In this document: piece after piece, positions 7,552-16,051 of the stretch
Numbering within the stretch: position 1 is the stretch's first letter
How the letters are laid out: each line of letters begins with the position of its first letter
Source: CAXSBR01 sp964252015
GTDB taxonomy: Bacteria; Actinomycetota; Actinomycetes; Mycobacteriales; Jatrophihabitantaceae
DNA: 64,000 bases
Reading direction: 5' to 3'
Assembly: GCA_964252015.1 (NCBI GenBank)
Contig: CAXULW010000008.1
Span: forward strand, 99,443 to 163,442
Made by a program: the position numbers and the translations under genes
Notes under the pieces: generated by a model
Seen by the model: only the letters and a program-made list of their open reading frames with translations
Databases searched by the model: none
What the model was told of the DNA's origin: nothing

Positions 7552-7833
7552 TCAGAGGGCGCGCTGGAGGGTCCGCGCGGCCAGGGCCTGCTCGTCCAGC
7601 TCGTGCGCGTGCGGCGCGCGGTGTGGCTCGGCGGTGTCGGCTACGGCTTCCAGCAGCAGGCAGGCCACGCGGACGTGTTCGGCGCAGGTCACCAGCGCGT
7701 CGCGGATGACCTTGGAGTGGGGACGGTCGGCCAGGCTGTCGATGCTCTTGAACGCGGGGCGCAGCAGGGCGTCCAGGGCGGTTACAGCGCCGCGCAGCTC
7801 GGCCGTTGCCTCGTCCTCGGTCAGGTCGGTCAT
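7552..7833 (-). CDS. Small helical hypothetical element protein
   Basis: A 93-residue, almost entirely helical protein (MTDLTEDEATAELRGAVTAL, DALLRPAFKSIDSLAD, then two more amphipathic helices) with no membrane segment. The ATG at 7833 is preceded by AAAGGAGAG. It is the first gene downstream of a complete operator-plus-hairpin module, the same arrangement as ardC. Function unknown; small helical proteins in plasmid leading regions are often anti-defence or SOS-inhibitor proteins, but nothing in the sequence proves that here. Confidence 0.65.
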   Translation of the reverse strand: MTDLTEDEATAELRGAVTALDALLRPAFKSIDSLADRPHSKVIRDALVTCAEHVRVACLLLEAVADTAEPHRAPHAHELDEQALAARTLQRAL

Positions 7834-7907
7834 GAGTGCTCTCCTTTGGCTCGGGTGGGCCGGTGCTTGGTCGACGTGCGGGATCGGGGCACGAAGGGGA
7901 CACGAAA

Positions 7908-7931
7908 CACCGGGTGCTATCGGTACCGATA
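7908..7931. promoter_or_regulatory. Operator upstream of the 7552-7833 gene
   Basis: Perfect 14-bp palindrome TATCGGTACCGATA at 7918-7931, with a poor half-site (CCGGG) one turn before. It is 85-98 bp upstream of the start codon. Confidence 0.75.
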
Positions 7932-7960
7932 CGGACCGGGAGAGGAGTGACCCCCGTTTT

Positions 7961-8109
7961 CTCCCCCACCTCGCATGCAGTTCCTGGGGCCGGTAAGGGC
8001 GGCCGGAGCGCAAGAGCCGGCGTAGCCGGTCACGGGTGACGCGGAGCGCCAGCGGAGCGCTCTTGCGTGCAGGTCGCCCCGGCCCATACTGAAATGCGAG
8101 GTGGGGGAG
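7961..8109. repeat. Long imperfect inverted repeat (copy A)
   Basis: The outer arm CTCCCCCACCTCGCA...GCAGT (7961-7981) pairs with ACTGAAATGCGAGGTGGGGG (8088-8107, continuing AG). The inner arms GCAAGAGC (8010-8017) and GCTCTTGC (8059-8066) pair perfectly. The apex carries GTCACGGGTGAC. It starts 29 bp beyond the operator palindrome. Its arms differ in sequence from the ardC copy but compensating changes keep the pairing. Confidence 0.85.
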
Positions 8110-8232
8110 GAAAGGGTCGAGCGGCGCAGCCTGCGGAGCCGGTCGAGCTGAGCACAGTGCGCAGCACCGCTTTGCCTGTCCGTCAGGTGCCGCTGCGGCC
8201 GGCGCACTCCTCCTGTCGGCGGTGCTCGGGTT

Positions 8233-8435
8233 TGCCGGTCACTTTGACTTGATAGGGTCACGGCGTCACGATCGCCGGGCACGTCGGCATCCTTGCCACC
8301 GTCTCTCATCCCCATCGGATAGCAGCGCATGCCCGGATTGCGGAGTCTCAGCAACAGGCCGCCGTACAGCTGCTGAAACTCCTTCTCGCTCAGGCGTTGG
8401 ATGCAGGTAGCGCCACGAGTTGTTCGGCTGCTCAC
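8233..8435 (-). pseudogene. Remnant of a restriction-endonuclease-like N-terminal domain
   Basis: The minus-strand frame from a GTG at 8435 reads LSEKEFQQLYGGLLL, then RLRNPGMRCYPMGMRDGGKDADV. This pattern (a helix with a conserved Glu-Phe, then a strand and DGGkDA) is that of PD-(D/E)XK endonuclease domains found at the N-termini of restriction and NTPase defence proteins. After about 70 residues the frame loses any protein-like pattern and enters the copy A inverted repeat, so only a stub remains. The rest of 8110-8735 shows no gene on either strand. Confidence 0.35.
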
Positions 8436-8700
8436 TCGCCGGTGTCACTAGTCGAAACCGGACGTTCCTCCGCGTGCCGCGTGGTCACAGCGGCCAGCCC
8501 TGCGTTGAGAGGCGAATCCGGAGCGCTGGAGCGGCGTGACTCCACTTTTGGGGACCCCGTGCCGACAACACTGGGCCGGACGCGCGGGGCGCCATCCTTC
8601 GTCGGGCAACCCGCCGCGCATCGGTCCCCGAACGCTTGCGAACACCGCCGGGGTCGGATGCCTAAGCGTGTGGGATGCGGACAATAGCCAAGTATGAGAG

Positions 8701-8735
8701 TTGGTAAAAGCCAAATCGCTTGTTAGGGTCTCGGC
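8701..8735 (+). promoter_or_regulatory. Possible promoter/operator of the 655-residue HTH gene
   Basis: A small inverted repeat TTGG-TAAAAG-CCAA (8701-8714) lies just before TTAGGGT (8723-8729), a plausible -10 region only a few bases from the ATG. It suggests a leaderless or very short-leader transcript. Assigned by eye only. Confidence 0.25.
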
Positions 8736-10703
8736 ATGTTGAGTCGGTCGAAGCAGCAAGCGGCGTTGCACCGAGAGCTCGTCGGCGTCACGGAAGTGGC
8801 CGCGCGGCTAAGCCTGACCGCCGAGCGAGTCCGACAGCTGGCCAAGAGTGGGGCGATGCCCGAGCCGCTCGGCGAGCTAGGCCGCCGGGTCGTCTGGGAC
8901 TGGCGCGACGTCGAGGCGTGGGCGCACGGCGAGGGCCGACTCCTCCCGGCTGGTGACGACTCGCGTCAGATCGCGCAACCGTGGCGACAGCGGCCGCGCG
9001 GCTCGCTGCGGCTGGTGGTTGACGAGATCATGCGGTGGGGTCAGCGCGATCGCGATGTCTGCCACGTGCGCGTGTGGTCGCCGCCGGCCGGCATCCCCGA
9101 GGCGCAGATTGTCCTTCTCGGGCAGTTGCAGGATCAGGTCAGCAGCGTCACGAACAACGTCGAGCAGGTCGCGATGGTTGCTGCCGCCCGATACCTGGGA
9201 CCCGCGTGGCGGGCGGCGCAGATCTACCAATACAGCCCCGCCACGCTGCTCGACGACGGGGATGTGTTTCTAAACGTCCGATTTACGATCCGGGTCGTCC
9301 GCGGTGGCGGACACCGGCGCGGCCCGAGTAACCGCACCGCTGCTGTCCGTGTTCTTGGTGCCGAGCTCATCGACCCCGACTGGCGTCCCACGAGCATCGG
9401 AGAGCTGGAACATCTGACCGGCGACTCGCCTAGGATCTGGGCGTCGGGCACATATACCCGCGCCCTCGTCGAGGCCGTTAACACATCCACTGGCCCGCTC
9501 GAGTTGGTGTGGGACCCTGATCGCGCGGAGGATCTGTCAGCGCTGGCCGCCGCGATCGCGAAGCCCGATGTTGACGAAATCGGTGCGCTTCGCGTCGGCC
9601 TCACCGAGCCCCAGCGAAGAGCCTTGGATCATCTGGTCAGTAGTGCGGCCCTAGACGCACACGAAACGGCTCGTCAAGACATTGCCAGCCAGCCAATTGA
9701 CGCTGCCATCGCGCTCCGGCCACCCCGTCTGATCGGCGAGGCCGGGCTCCCCAGAACGACGTCGCGGGGTCGCCTTGAGGACATCGATCCGCACGTTCTC
9801 TGGGACACCCTGATGATGCTGCGCGAAGCCATGGTGAACCGATGCTTCGACGTAAGCGAGGGGGTGGAACGGCAACGGCTGCTGCTGGTGCCCGGCCTCC
9901 ATGGCGGATGGGTTCCGCTGCACTGGACCGACGCCGGCGTCGCGGAACCTCAGTCGCCACGAGAGGGCTGGGGCGGCACGGTCGCGCTGCCTGACGACCT
10001 GATCGTCCCCGGCCAGGACATCCCGCCGGCCGATTCGATCCAGCGAACCGAACTCCTGCTCGATACGCTCGCCAACCATCTCGCCGAAGCCTGGAGCGAC
10101 TGGTCATGGCACGACGTGCCCCTGTTCATGCCTTCCACCGTCGTGTCGTCGACCGGGCCGCTGGGCCGAAGCTATCTCGACCAATTGACGTGGCAACCAA
10201 TTGCCTCCACCGACTGGGCGCGCGTGCGGCGCCTGACCAATGAGGACCAACTTGCGTGGGCCGGGATCGATCCCGACGGCTGGCTCGTCGCCGTGCCAAA
10301 GGATCGGCGTTGGTTCACCTGCGAATGGCCTGTCAGCGGGCCTGTGGATCCCGCCCTGGAGGGGTGTGCCATCCGAGCCGACCGATCCGACCGGCACGGG
10401 TCCACCCCGGTGTATCTGACCCACCCGGACGGTCGCATTGGGCTCCTCCCGTCAGCTGGCCATCGCCACCGCGGCAACTCCTACGCCTGGGGCTACGGGG
10501 GAGGCGGTCCGTGGAACTTCACCGCAGCAGTCGTCGACCTGCTGACGCGCGCCGACCCAGACCTCGATGCCGCAACCGCCGAAGAAGTGGTCTTTGAGCT
10601 CGTCGCGGGTCCCCGTACCCCCGACTGGCAGGTAAGTGACCTGCTTGCCGAAACACGCCGACGGCGACCGCGAGGATCCCCGACTGTAAAGCCACGACAG
10701 TGA
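8736..10703 (+). CDS. Large HTH protein of unknown function (cargo)
   Basis: A 655-residue protein. Residues 14-65 form a MerR/AlpA-type winged HTH (LVGVTEVAARLSLTAERVRQLAKSGAMPEPLG, then VVWDWRDVEAWAHGEG). The remaining 590 residues match no family I recognise. They are tryptophan-rich, with a beta-rich middle (DVFLNVRFTIRVVRGGG), a helical section near 370-400, and a Gly-rich aromatic stretch near the end (GNSYAWGYGGGGPWNF). The end is basic. The next gene starts within its stop codon, so the two are co-translated. An HTH fused to a large unknown domain in a mobile-element cargo island suggests a DNA-targeting or self-regulating effector, but this is inference. Confidence 0.8.
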   Translation: MLSRSKQQAALHRELVGVTEVAARLSLTAERVRQLAKSGAMPEPLGELGRRVVWDWRDVEAWAHGEGRLLPAGDDSRQIAQPWRQRPRGSLRLVVDEIMRWGQRDRDVCHVRVWSPPAGIPEAQIVLLGQLQDQVSSVTNNVEQVAMVAAARYLGPAWRAAQIYQYSPATLLDDGDVFLNVRFTIRVVRGGGHRRGPSNRTAAVRVLGAELIDPDWRPTSIGELEHLTGDSPRIWASGTYTRALVEAVNTSTGPLELVWDPDRAEDLSALAAAIAKPDVDEIGALRVGLTEPQRRALDHLVSSAALDAHETARQDIASQPIDAAIALRPPRLIGEAGLPRTTSRGRLEDIDPHVLWDTLMMLREAMVNRCFDVSEGVERQRLLLVPGLHGGWVPLHWTDAGVAEPQSPREGWGGTVALPDDLIVPGQDIPPADSIQRTELLLDTLANHLAEAWSDWSWHDVPLFMPSTVVSSTGPLGRSYLDQLTWQPIASTDWARVRRLTNEDQLAWAGIDPDGWLVAVPKDRRWFTCEWPVSGPVDPALEGCAIRADRSDRHGSTPVYLTHPDGRIGLLPSAGHRHRGNSYAWGYGGGGPWNFTAAVVDLLTRADPDLDAATAEEVVFELVAGPRTPDWQVSDLLAETRRRRPRGSPTVKPRQ

Positions 10704-10996
10704 CCGTCTTGCTTGAGATTTCCCTCGCCCTGTCCGTCGTCGTGGGCGGCATAGGCCGTCCGCTCACCCGCTGGATCAGCGAGTACTCCCATACCCGACG
10801 GCAGCGGGACGCACTCGACACCCTGGAGCGGCTCGCCCTCAGAGGCCCTTCCACTACCTCGGCAAACCTCGTCCCAACCGTGGTCCGCGCGACCGGCAAC
10901 GCGTCCGCACCCGGCCACGACGAGACGAGCAACCGCGGCAGGACCGGCGTCGTCCCACCTGGGTGCCCACCCGGCCAGAGCCAGGACAATATCTGA
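10700..10996 (+). CDS. Small membrane-anchored partner protein
   Basis: A 98-residue protein whose GTG start at 10700 overlaps the TGA of the 655-residue gene (GTGA). Residues 3-23 (VLLEISLALSVVVGGIGRPL) form one membrane helix. A basic amphipathic section follows (EYSHTRRQRDALDTLERLAL), and the tail is Gly/Pro/Asn-rich and probably disordered. The overlap argues that it is real and functionally linked to the upstream protein. Function unknown. Confidence 0.5.
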   Translation: MTVLLEISLALSVVVGGIGRPLTRWISEYSHTRRQRDALDTLERLALRGPSTTSANLVPTVVRATGNASAPGHDETSNRGRTGVVPPGCPPGQSQDNI

Positions 10997-12244
10997 CGAG
11001 ACTTGACCCTGAGCGGCACTGGGGAGTGCTCGCCGGACACCGGACGATGAAGTCCCCGCCTCACCGGCTGGCGCAGCGCTTGCCGCATCCTCTCGAACGC
11101 ACTCGCCAGGGCTGCGCAGCGCGTTGTCGGGCCCCCGGGGTGCAGTCTTTGCGAGCCGATGGTTGGTGACCACGTCGGTTGGAACGACGTAGTGTGCGAC
11201 GAGCCGCCCGCACTCGCCGGCAAGGTGCGATGCGAGCTCGTCGACGTACCGACCCGTCCCGACGGCGGAACCTCGGTGTGCCGCGCAATCATCGAATCCG
11301 CAGCACCGCAGTCCGTATGTCCGGTCGCCGTCGAGGTCGTCAGGATTCTTGATGTTCGACTGCGGGTCCGGCCAACTCTGGCGGCCACATGACACCCACC
11401 GTCGGCGACACCCCAATGGCGCCAAGTCACCACCCTGCTGGAGAAAAAGAGAATTTCTCGGGTGGGCCTATCCCACCTCGTCGGAGCTATCACCGCTGCT
11501 GCATGGGGCGGTCAGCTCTCAAACGCCGCAACCTGACCCCCTAAACGTGCCGCCCTCGAACCGGCCCCTTCGCCGGCAAGGAGCCTCATGAGGAGCGACG
11601 TGGACGGTCGAGTGCCGCTGCAGAGAAACGGGGGGACTTGACGATTCCCTTTCTTCAGCCGACGCTCGGCGACCTTGCGCAGGTTCTGATGTTGGCGTCT
11701 CTCGGTGTCCAACTCGGCCAGCGCGTCCGCCGTGCCGGTCCTAAGCTTCGGCGCCACCGCGCCGATTCACGCCCAGTCGCAGGTACTACCCTCACCGCAG
11801 CTACTCGTCCGCCGCGATCATCCCGAAACTCCACGGGTGGCTACTCCATGGCGTGACATGGCTCCAGGCTCTCCTTCTCGATAACTGGACTGTCCGGACA
11901 CGCCGGCTCGGTTCGCAGTTCCATCGTGTGTTTTCGAGGGTGTCTTGCGCTCCCATCTCAAATCACAATGATGTAATCAATGAGTGAGCCGCGGCGCGGA
12001 GGGAAATGAGCTCATCAGCCAGACTGCCGTTACGGGCCTTGCGTTGGCCAATATGAAAAGCAGCTGCGCAGCGATCGCAGGTTGCCCGCTCGGCATGGGT
12101 ACCTTAGGGTTCGAAAGGTCCCACTGGCTATCCCGGAAGCGGAAGCATGCCGCCGCCGCAGGCAATTACGAATCGCCGCTCGACCGCGCTGGGTCGGAGT
12201 CTAATTTGGCACGCCAAGGCAACGGCGCCCCTTGCCGGTCGTCA
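10997..12244. other. Gene-poor stretch inside the cargo island
   Basis: About 1.2 kb with no convincing gene. Frames on both strands are composition-driven and lack ribosome sites, except one weak candidate at 11638-11856. The frame leading into the next gene opens at 11984, but its first 87 codons look non-coding. G+C falls toward the right end. Confidence 0.45.
11638..11856 (+). CDS. Doubtful small ORF
   Basis: A TTG start at 11638 preceded by a run of six G, giving 72 residues. The first 33 (IPFLQPTLGDLAQVLMLASLGVQLGQRV) could be an amphipathic or membrane-associating helix; the remainder is basic and low in complexity. No neighbour supports it. It may be a decayed gene. Confidence 0.2.
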   Translation: MTIPFLQPTLGDLAQVLMLASLGVQLGQRVRRAGPKLRRHRADSRPVAGTTLTAATRPPRSSRNSTGGYSMA

Positions 12245-13132
12245 GTGACCACTCCGCCGCCGGCACCGGGTCTGAGCGTAGAAAGCCTCCCCCCGCCGGG
12301 TGCCCGCCCAACATGGCTCGGCTGGGCCGTCGGTCTCGTTGCTTCGGTTGTAACAATCGTAACAGCCGTAGCTGCCTTCAAAGGTTCGTTGGGCCCTAAC
12401 TACGTAATCATTTTGTTTTGCGTCGTGATTACCGCGTTTACGATCATTGTTATGTACCTCCTGCGGCGATTTACTGTTGTCATATCCGACTTTAGGGTAT
12501 CTGTCGAGGCCTTGAACGCACAAATTGACGGAATCAAGAACAGTCATCAAGTCGTGAGTAGAACCCTTGTGCTGGCTCGGGAGATTAATGAGGAGGTCTC
12601 CGAGTTTCGTAGCGTTCCTACATCGCGCGAGGTGGCAACCTTTTCACGAAACGCGGTGCGCAATATGGCTCGGACGTTCTCGGAGTCTCTTGGCAGTGAG
12701 TGTCGCGTGTGTGTCAAACAGGTGAGAAACGATGCATCTAGAGAGCCGTGGACCGAAGCCATTGCGAGAAGTGACCGGAGCGTTGAAGCTGACATCGGCG
12801 TTAAACACCTGATTTCGCGAAACACTGATTTCAGCCTGTTGAGCCGTCGAAGGGAGACCGTTTGGTTCTGCCCGGACATACGTGCTTACCCGGAGTACGA
12901 GACGACAAGTAATATGCCTACATATCGAAGTACGATAGTGTGGCCGGTTATAACGCGAGTGGCCGCTGAGGACGCCCCCGGTCCAGAATTCGCTCCGATA
13001 GTTGCGTATCTTTGTCTTGATAGTGACACGCCTGGACTTTTCGACTATGAAGAGCACGTGCCGCTTGGCTGGGTTGTGTGTGATGCGCTTGCTCGGCTAT
13101 TCGAGGCACAGAAATCTATTTGGGTTTCGTGA
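12245..13132 (+). CDS. Two-TM protein with GAF-like sensor domain
   Basis: About 295 residues from a GTG at 12245; the frame is open from an ATG at 11984, but the added N-terminus looks non-coding. After a proline-rich start, two membrane helices follow (LGWAVGLVASVVTIVTAVAAF and YVIILFCVVITAFTIIVMYLL). A short helical linker comes next, then a cytosolic domain of about 170 residues. Its end (TIVWPVITR, APIVAYLCLDSDTPGLFDYEE, then a final helix) has the strand and helix order of a GAF fold. Base composition is clearly lower in G+C than the neighbours, implying separate acquisition. It pairs with the 65-residue gene 34 bp downstream. Possibly a membrane signal receptor or defence effector; unproven. 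Confidence 0.65.
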   Translation: MTTPPPAPGLSVESLPPPGARPTWLGWAVGLVASVVTIVTAVAAFKGSLGPNYVIILFCVVITAFTIIVMYLLRRFTVVISDFRVSVEALNAQIDGIKNSHQVVSRTLVLAREINEEVSEFRSVPTSREVATFSRNAVRNMARTFSESLGSECRVCVKQVRNDASREPWTEAIARSDRSVEADIGVKHLISRNTDFSLLSRRRETVWFCPDIRAYPEYETTSNMPTYRSTIVWPVITRVAAEDAPGPEFAPIVAYLCLDSDTPGLFDYEEHVPLGWVVCDALARLFEAQKSIWVS

Positions 13133-13166
13133 TGGAACCTAAAACGCCTAGAAAGGAGGACAGACT

Positions 13167-13364
13167 ATGCCAGGAAAATTCGAAGACATGACAGAAGATG
13201 GCTTCAAGACCGTGAAGGAAGTTTTGGGCCAATGGGTAGTGTTTACGACGGTAGATGCGTCCGGCGCGACGATTAAGCGTGTCGGTTTCCCCATGCGGCC
13301 ACTGATCGAAGAGGATGATCTGCGGGCATCACTTGCTGACGACGAGCTGTACCAAGCGATGTGA
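13167..13364 (+). CDS. Small acidic partner of the TM-GAF protein
   Basis: A 65-residue acidic protein (MPGKFEDMTEDGFKTVKEVLGQ, then VVFTTVDASGATIKRVGFP) with the strongest ribosome site in the island, AAAGGAGG 8 nt before the ATG. It shows a helix, a beta hairpin and a final helix, with no membrane segment. It follows the TM-GAF gene at 34 bp and shares its lower G+C, so the two probably moved together. No family recognised. Confidence 0.65.
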   Translation: MPGKFEDMTEDGFKTVKEVLGQWVVFTTVDASGATIKRVGFPMRPLIEEDDLRASLADDELYQAM

Positions 13365-14296
13365 GGGCCTTCTGAACAAGGCTTTGCCAAGTGCTACGCA
13401 GACTGCGTGCAGGTACTTGCTCCGGTGCGATGATTGGTGGCCGGTGGTCGATAGGGATCTCATCCTTTTCGGAACACGTACGCGGTCGTCCGCGCAGCCC
13501 GCCCAGGTATGGCCGTCCGCGAGCCGAGTGTTCTGGCGCGTTTCTTCGATCTGATCCACTAAAACAAATCTCCTCCAGCGGCGTCACCGGGCTGTCCGGC
13601 ACTTGCACAGACATCTCGCGGGAAGTAGACAAGCTGAACCGGGAGCGCGCGGGAACACTCATCGGAGACCAAGCGGCTCGCATTGTCCGTTTCATTTAAC
13701 CTTGGACTAACGGACGGCATCGTAGATTTGCGTTGCATGCCGTTACTTGGCAACGATGGATGACGCGTATCGGGCTCGTCGACGCCGATGTAGAGCTAAC
13801 GCGAGGGCCGCCGAGTTAAGGGCCTGCCGGGGGTGGCAGTCCATCTGCAACTGCGGCGGCTGCGTCGTGATGGCCTCGAGTGTCCCGCGAGGAAGCCATC
13901 CGGTCAGGTGAGCACCGCCGTCCCGGGTGGAGAGGGGGCACGCAATTCGGTCGTGTGGGTCTCGTCAAGTAAATTGGCCTACTTCTGCACGGAATTACGT
14001 GGAGCGAACACAGCAACCCGTCACGTGTGGCGCCGGCACAAGCCGCAGGAGCGGAGGGCGGGCCAGGGGGTCGAGGTCTTACGGCACCGAGTACGCGTTG
14101 CCATGGTCCGGTACGGCATGAAGTCGGCGATGTCCCCGGTTCCGTCTTCGGTGGTCGTGTTCTTCGCGGACGAGGCAGTTTCTTACGAGGCACCGAGCCG
14201 CGCTGCCCGCGGGTTGACCACCCAGCGTCGTCGAGTTGGGGCCGGTCGAGTTGGGCCGGTAATTACGTAGCGGGGCCCGAGGTAGCCTCTCCGCTT
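13365..14296. other. Gene-free stretch in the cargo island
   Basis: About 930 bp. Frames on both strands (for example 13391-13699 plus and 13816-14193 minus) lack ribosome sites and have Arg/Pro/Ser-rich shadow composition. I see no gene, tRNA or terminal repeat here; it may hold decayed genes. Confidence 0.45.
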
Positions 14297-14893
14297 ATGT
14301 CACAGGACGCCGCGGTGCCGGCCTCCCGCCGTGGCCGGGCCGAATTGCACCTTCCCTGCGCACTTGGCGTCGTGGCGATCGGCGTGGGCCTTTGGGCTGT
14401 AAGCGTGATCGCCATGGTTCCGGTGGTTGCGGCCGGCTTCCTCTGGCTCATCGGGTTCGGCGCCTACAGGTATCTCCCGCCAACGGCGTATGGGCCATGG
14501 CAGCGCAAAGTCTTCGGTGTCTGGCTGGTTTCGGGCGCATTGGGGGGGCTCGTCCCAGTTGGCGTCGCCTACCTATCGCGCGTTCTGGGCGCGGCGGATT
14601 CCCACCCAGTGAGACACGGGGATCTGTTCCTGTTAGGTTCGCTTCTATGCTTCCTGGGCGCGGGGTCGATAGTCCTAGCGGAAGGGAAAAAACTTCGTTC
14701 GTCAGTGGTGGTCTTAGCAGTGGTCACCGCATGTCTCGGTGTACTAGACGTCGCGGCGTTTAACGTGGTGTCCAGTGAGTCGCATCCGTCGAGCCTCGCA
14801 GTGAACGTTGTGTCGATTGTTCTATACGCAGGCAGTGCTCTGTCTAACTTGGGTTGCAGCCTGATCGCTCTAGGAGGACCACGGGATGCCTGA
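14297..14893 (+). CDS. Multi-pass membrane protein
   Basis: A 198-residue protein with six predicted membrane helices: residues about 16-36, 38-58, 72-92, 104-122, 132-152 and 165-190. Between helices two and three is a short basic segment (RYLPPTAYGPWQRK). The ATG at 14297 follows TAGCCT (14283-14288), a plausible -10 that would give a leaderless transcript. Its last 8 bp overlap the next gene. Family not recognised; the pairing with a small membrane-anchored protein resembles two-gene effector modules. Confidence 0.65.
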   Translation: MSQDAAVPASRRGRAELHLPCALGVVAIGVGLWAVSVIAMVPVVAAGFLWLIGFGAYRYLPPTAYGPWQRKVFGVWLVSGALGGLVPVGVAYLSRVLGAADSHPVRHGDLFLLGSLLCFLGAGSIVLAEGKKLRSSVVVLAVVTACLGVLDVAAFNVVSSESHPSSLAVNVVSIVLYAGSALSNLGCSLIALGGPRDA

Positions 14894-15125
14894 GTTCGCA
14901 ACGTTGACTGTCGCGTTCGGTATAGCTGGTACCACTCTCAGCCTGGTGTCTCTGGGAAGTGCGCTGAAGGTGCTACATGACCGAGCGGCTGAGGTGGTCG
15001 CACGGCCTCGACCTAAGACGGTAACCGTCGAGCTCACCTACCCGGACGGCAAACACGTATCGGTGCCGGTTCCGCATCCTGAGGACCCGGAAGTAGCTCA
15101 TGCGCTTCGGGAGTTGCACGCGTAG
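14886..15125 (+). CDS. Small membrane-anchored protein, possible effector-associated component
   Basis: A 79-residue protein overlapping the preceding gene by 8 bp, with AGGAGG at 14872-14877. Residues 5-28 (ATLTVAFGIAGTTLSLVSLG) form one membrane helix. A short linker leads to a two-strand unit (TVTVELTYPDGKHVSVPVPHP) and a final helix. The strand pair followed by a helix resembles the small constant components (EACC1-like) of actinobacterial conflict systems, a resemblance judged by eye. Certain only that it is coupled to the multi-pass gene. Confidence 0.6.
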   Translation: MPEFATLTVAFGIAGTTLSLVSLGSALKVLHDRAAEVVARPRPKTVTVELTYPDGKHVSVPVPHPEDPEVAHALRELHA

Positions 15126-15895
15126 GTCACCGGCCAGGCAGCTTTTCCGCCCGAATCCGACAAATTATTCGCTTCTTGGGATCGTACGCCTGCTCGGCCT
15201 TGGTGCGCCGGGGGACCTCGACCCCCACGCCTAACCCCCGGGTGCGGCGCTATGCGTTGGGCGCAGCTGGGACCGTTCACCAGCTTGAACGAACGCTGAG
15301 AGTCGAAGGCGGAAAACAGGAAATGTCGGTAGGTAATTGCCGAGGCTGGGAGCCTTCGTGAGCACGGTGGTGGAACCGGCGGTCACCGGCTGACCCGCGG
15401 AGTGGGCTAGAACGATATAACTGCCAGGGAGCGTCGACCTCCGCGCTGCACGGCGCCAATGCCGCCGCGTTCAGCCGGCAGCTGCTCGAGCGCGCTGGTC
15501 GTGGCCGGCCCTTGATCGACTTACAGGCCCCTGCGCGACCAGCACTAGCCGGTCCGCCTGGTCCGGCTTCCCGTCGAGGTCAACGCCCACCTCGCCGCCC
15601 TGGCCCAGCAGCAGCATCGCGGGCCTCGAGTGGTCATCCGTGACGCTGTGGCCGAGTACCTTGCCACTCACCGCGCCGGCTGACCCCGGGTAGCAGCGGG
15701 TGCAGGGGGTCGTAATTTGCTGTCTGCCTCTGAGTCAGGGTCGACGACGAGGTTGCGCAATCTTCGTCTCGGATGGCTTACGGCCGCCCTTGACAACGAT
15801 GCCGACTATTTTGGGATCGGGGCGTACGGCCGGCGGTGGTGCCGCCGGTTGTTTGGCGGGTTCCGAGTTTCCGGTTGGCTTCGCGCCACCGGGCA
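15126..15895. other. Gene-free stretch with one antitoxin-like remnant
   Basis: About 770 bp without an intact gene. The only protein-like signal is the short plus-strand frame 15567-15683, listed separately. Other frames are shadow-like. Confidence 0.4.
15567..15683 (+). pseudogene. Fragment resembling the end of a ribbon-helix-helix protein
   Basis: The frame ends LPVEVNAHLAALAQQQHRGPR, then VVIRDAVAEYLATHRAG and a stop. A strand followed by two helices, ending in an A-x-x-E-Y-L helix, is typical of RHH antitoxins or CopG proteins. An in-frame TAG lies 21 bp upstream and there is no start codon, so this looks like a decayed C-terminal part. Confidence 0.3.
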
Positions 15896-16051
15896 TCAGC
15901 GGACAGCCTTGTTTCGTTGGACGGAAATCTCTCGGGCGCGGGCCAAGATTCGATGATCACCCTCTGGGTTATCCATGAGGGCAGGATCTGACCGAACTGG
16001 GGGCGCTGGCGGAGATGCTGATGCTGATGCAGGTGCGTTGATCACGGTCAT
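15896..16051 (-). CDS. Small protein nested over the end of the two-TM gene
   Basis: A 51-residue protein (MTVINAPASASASPPAPP, then a basic tail) starting at 16051 after GGGAGGTGG, an excellent ribosome site. It overlaps the last 28 codons of the two-TM gene in a different frame. Its sequence is Ala/Pro/Ser-rich with no membrane segment. The strong ribosome site argues for translation; the odd amino-acid composition argues for caution. Confidence 0.35.
   Translation of the reverse strand: MTVINAPASASASPPAPPVRSDPALMDNPEGDHRILARAREISVQRNKAVR

Noticed and set aside
5357..8109. CRISPR array suggested by repeated intergenic sequences
   Set aside because: The repeats are few, long, diverged and far apart, with no constant spacer length; they are hairpin modules, not a CRISPR array.
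10493..11425. 310-codon minus-strand frame overlapping the 655-residue gene
   Set aside because: Half of it is antisense to the larger gene; composition is shadow-like and no motif was recognised.
13816..14193. 125-codon minus-strand frame in the cargo island
   Set aside because: Pro/Arg/Thr-rich, no ribosome site, no partner and no conserved pattern.
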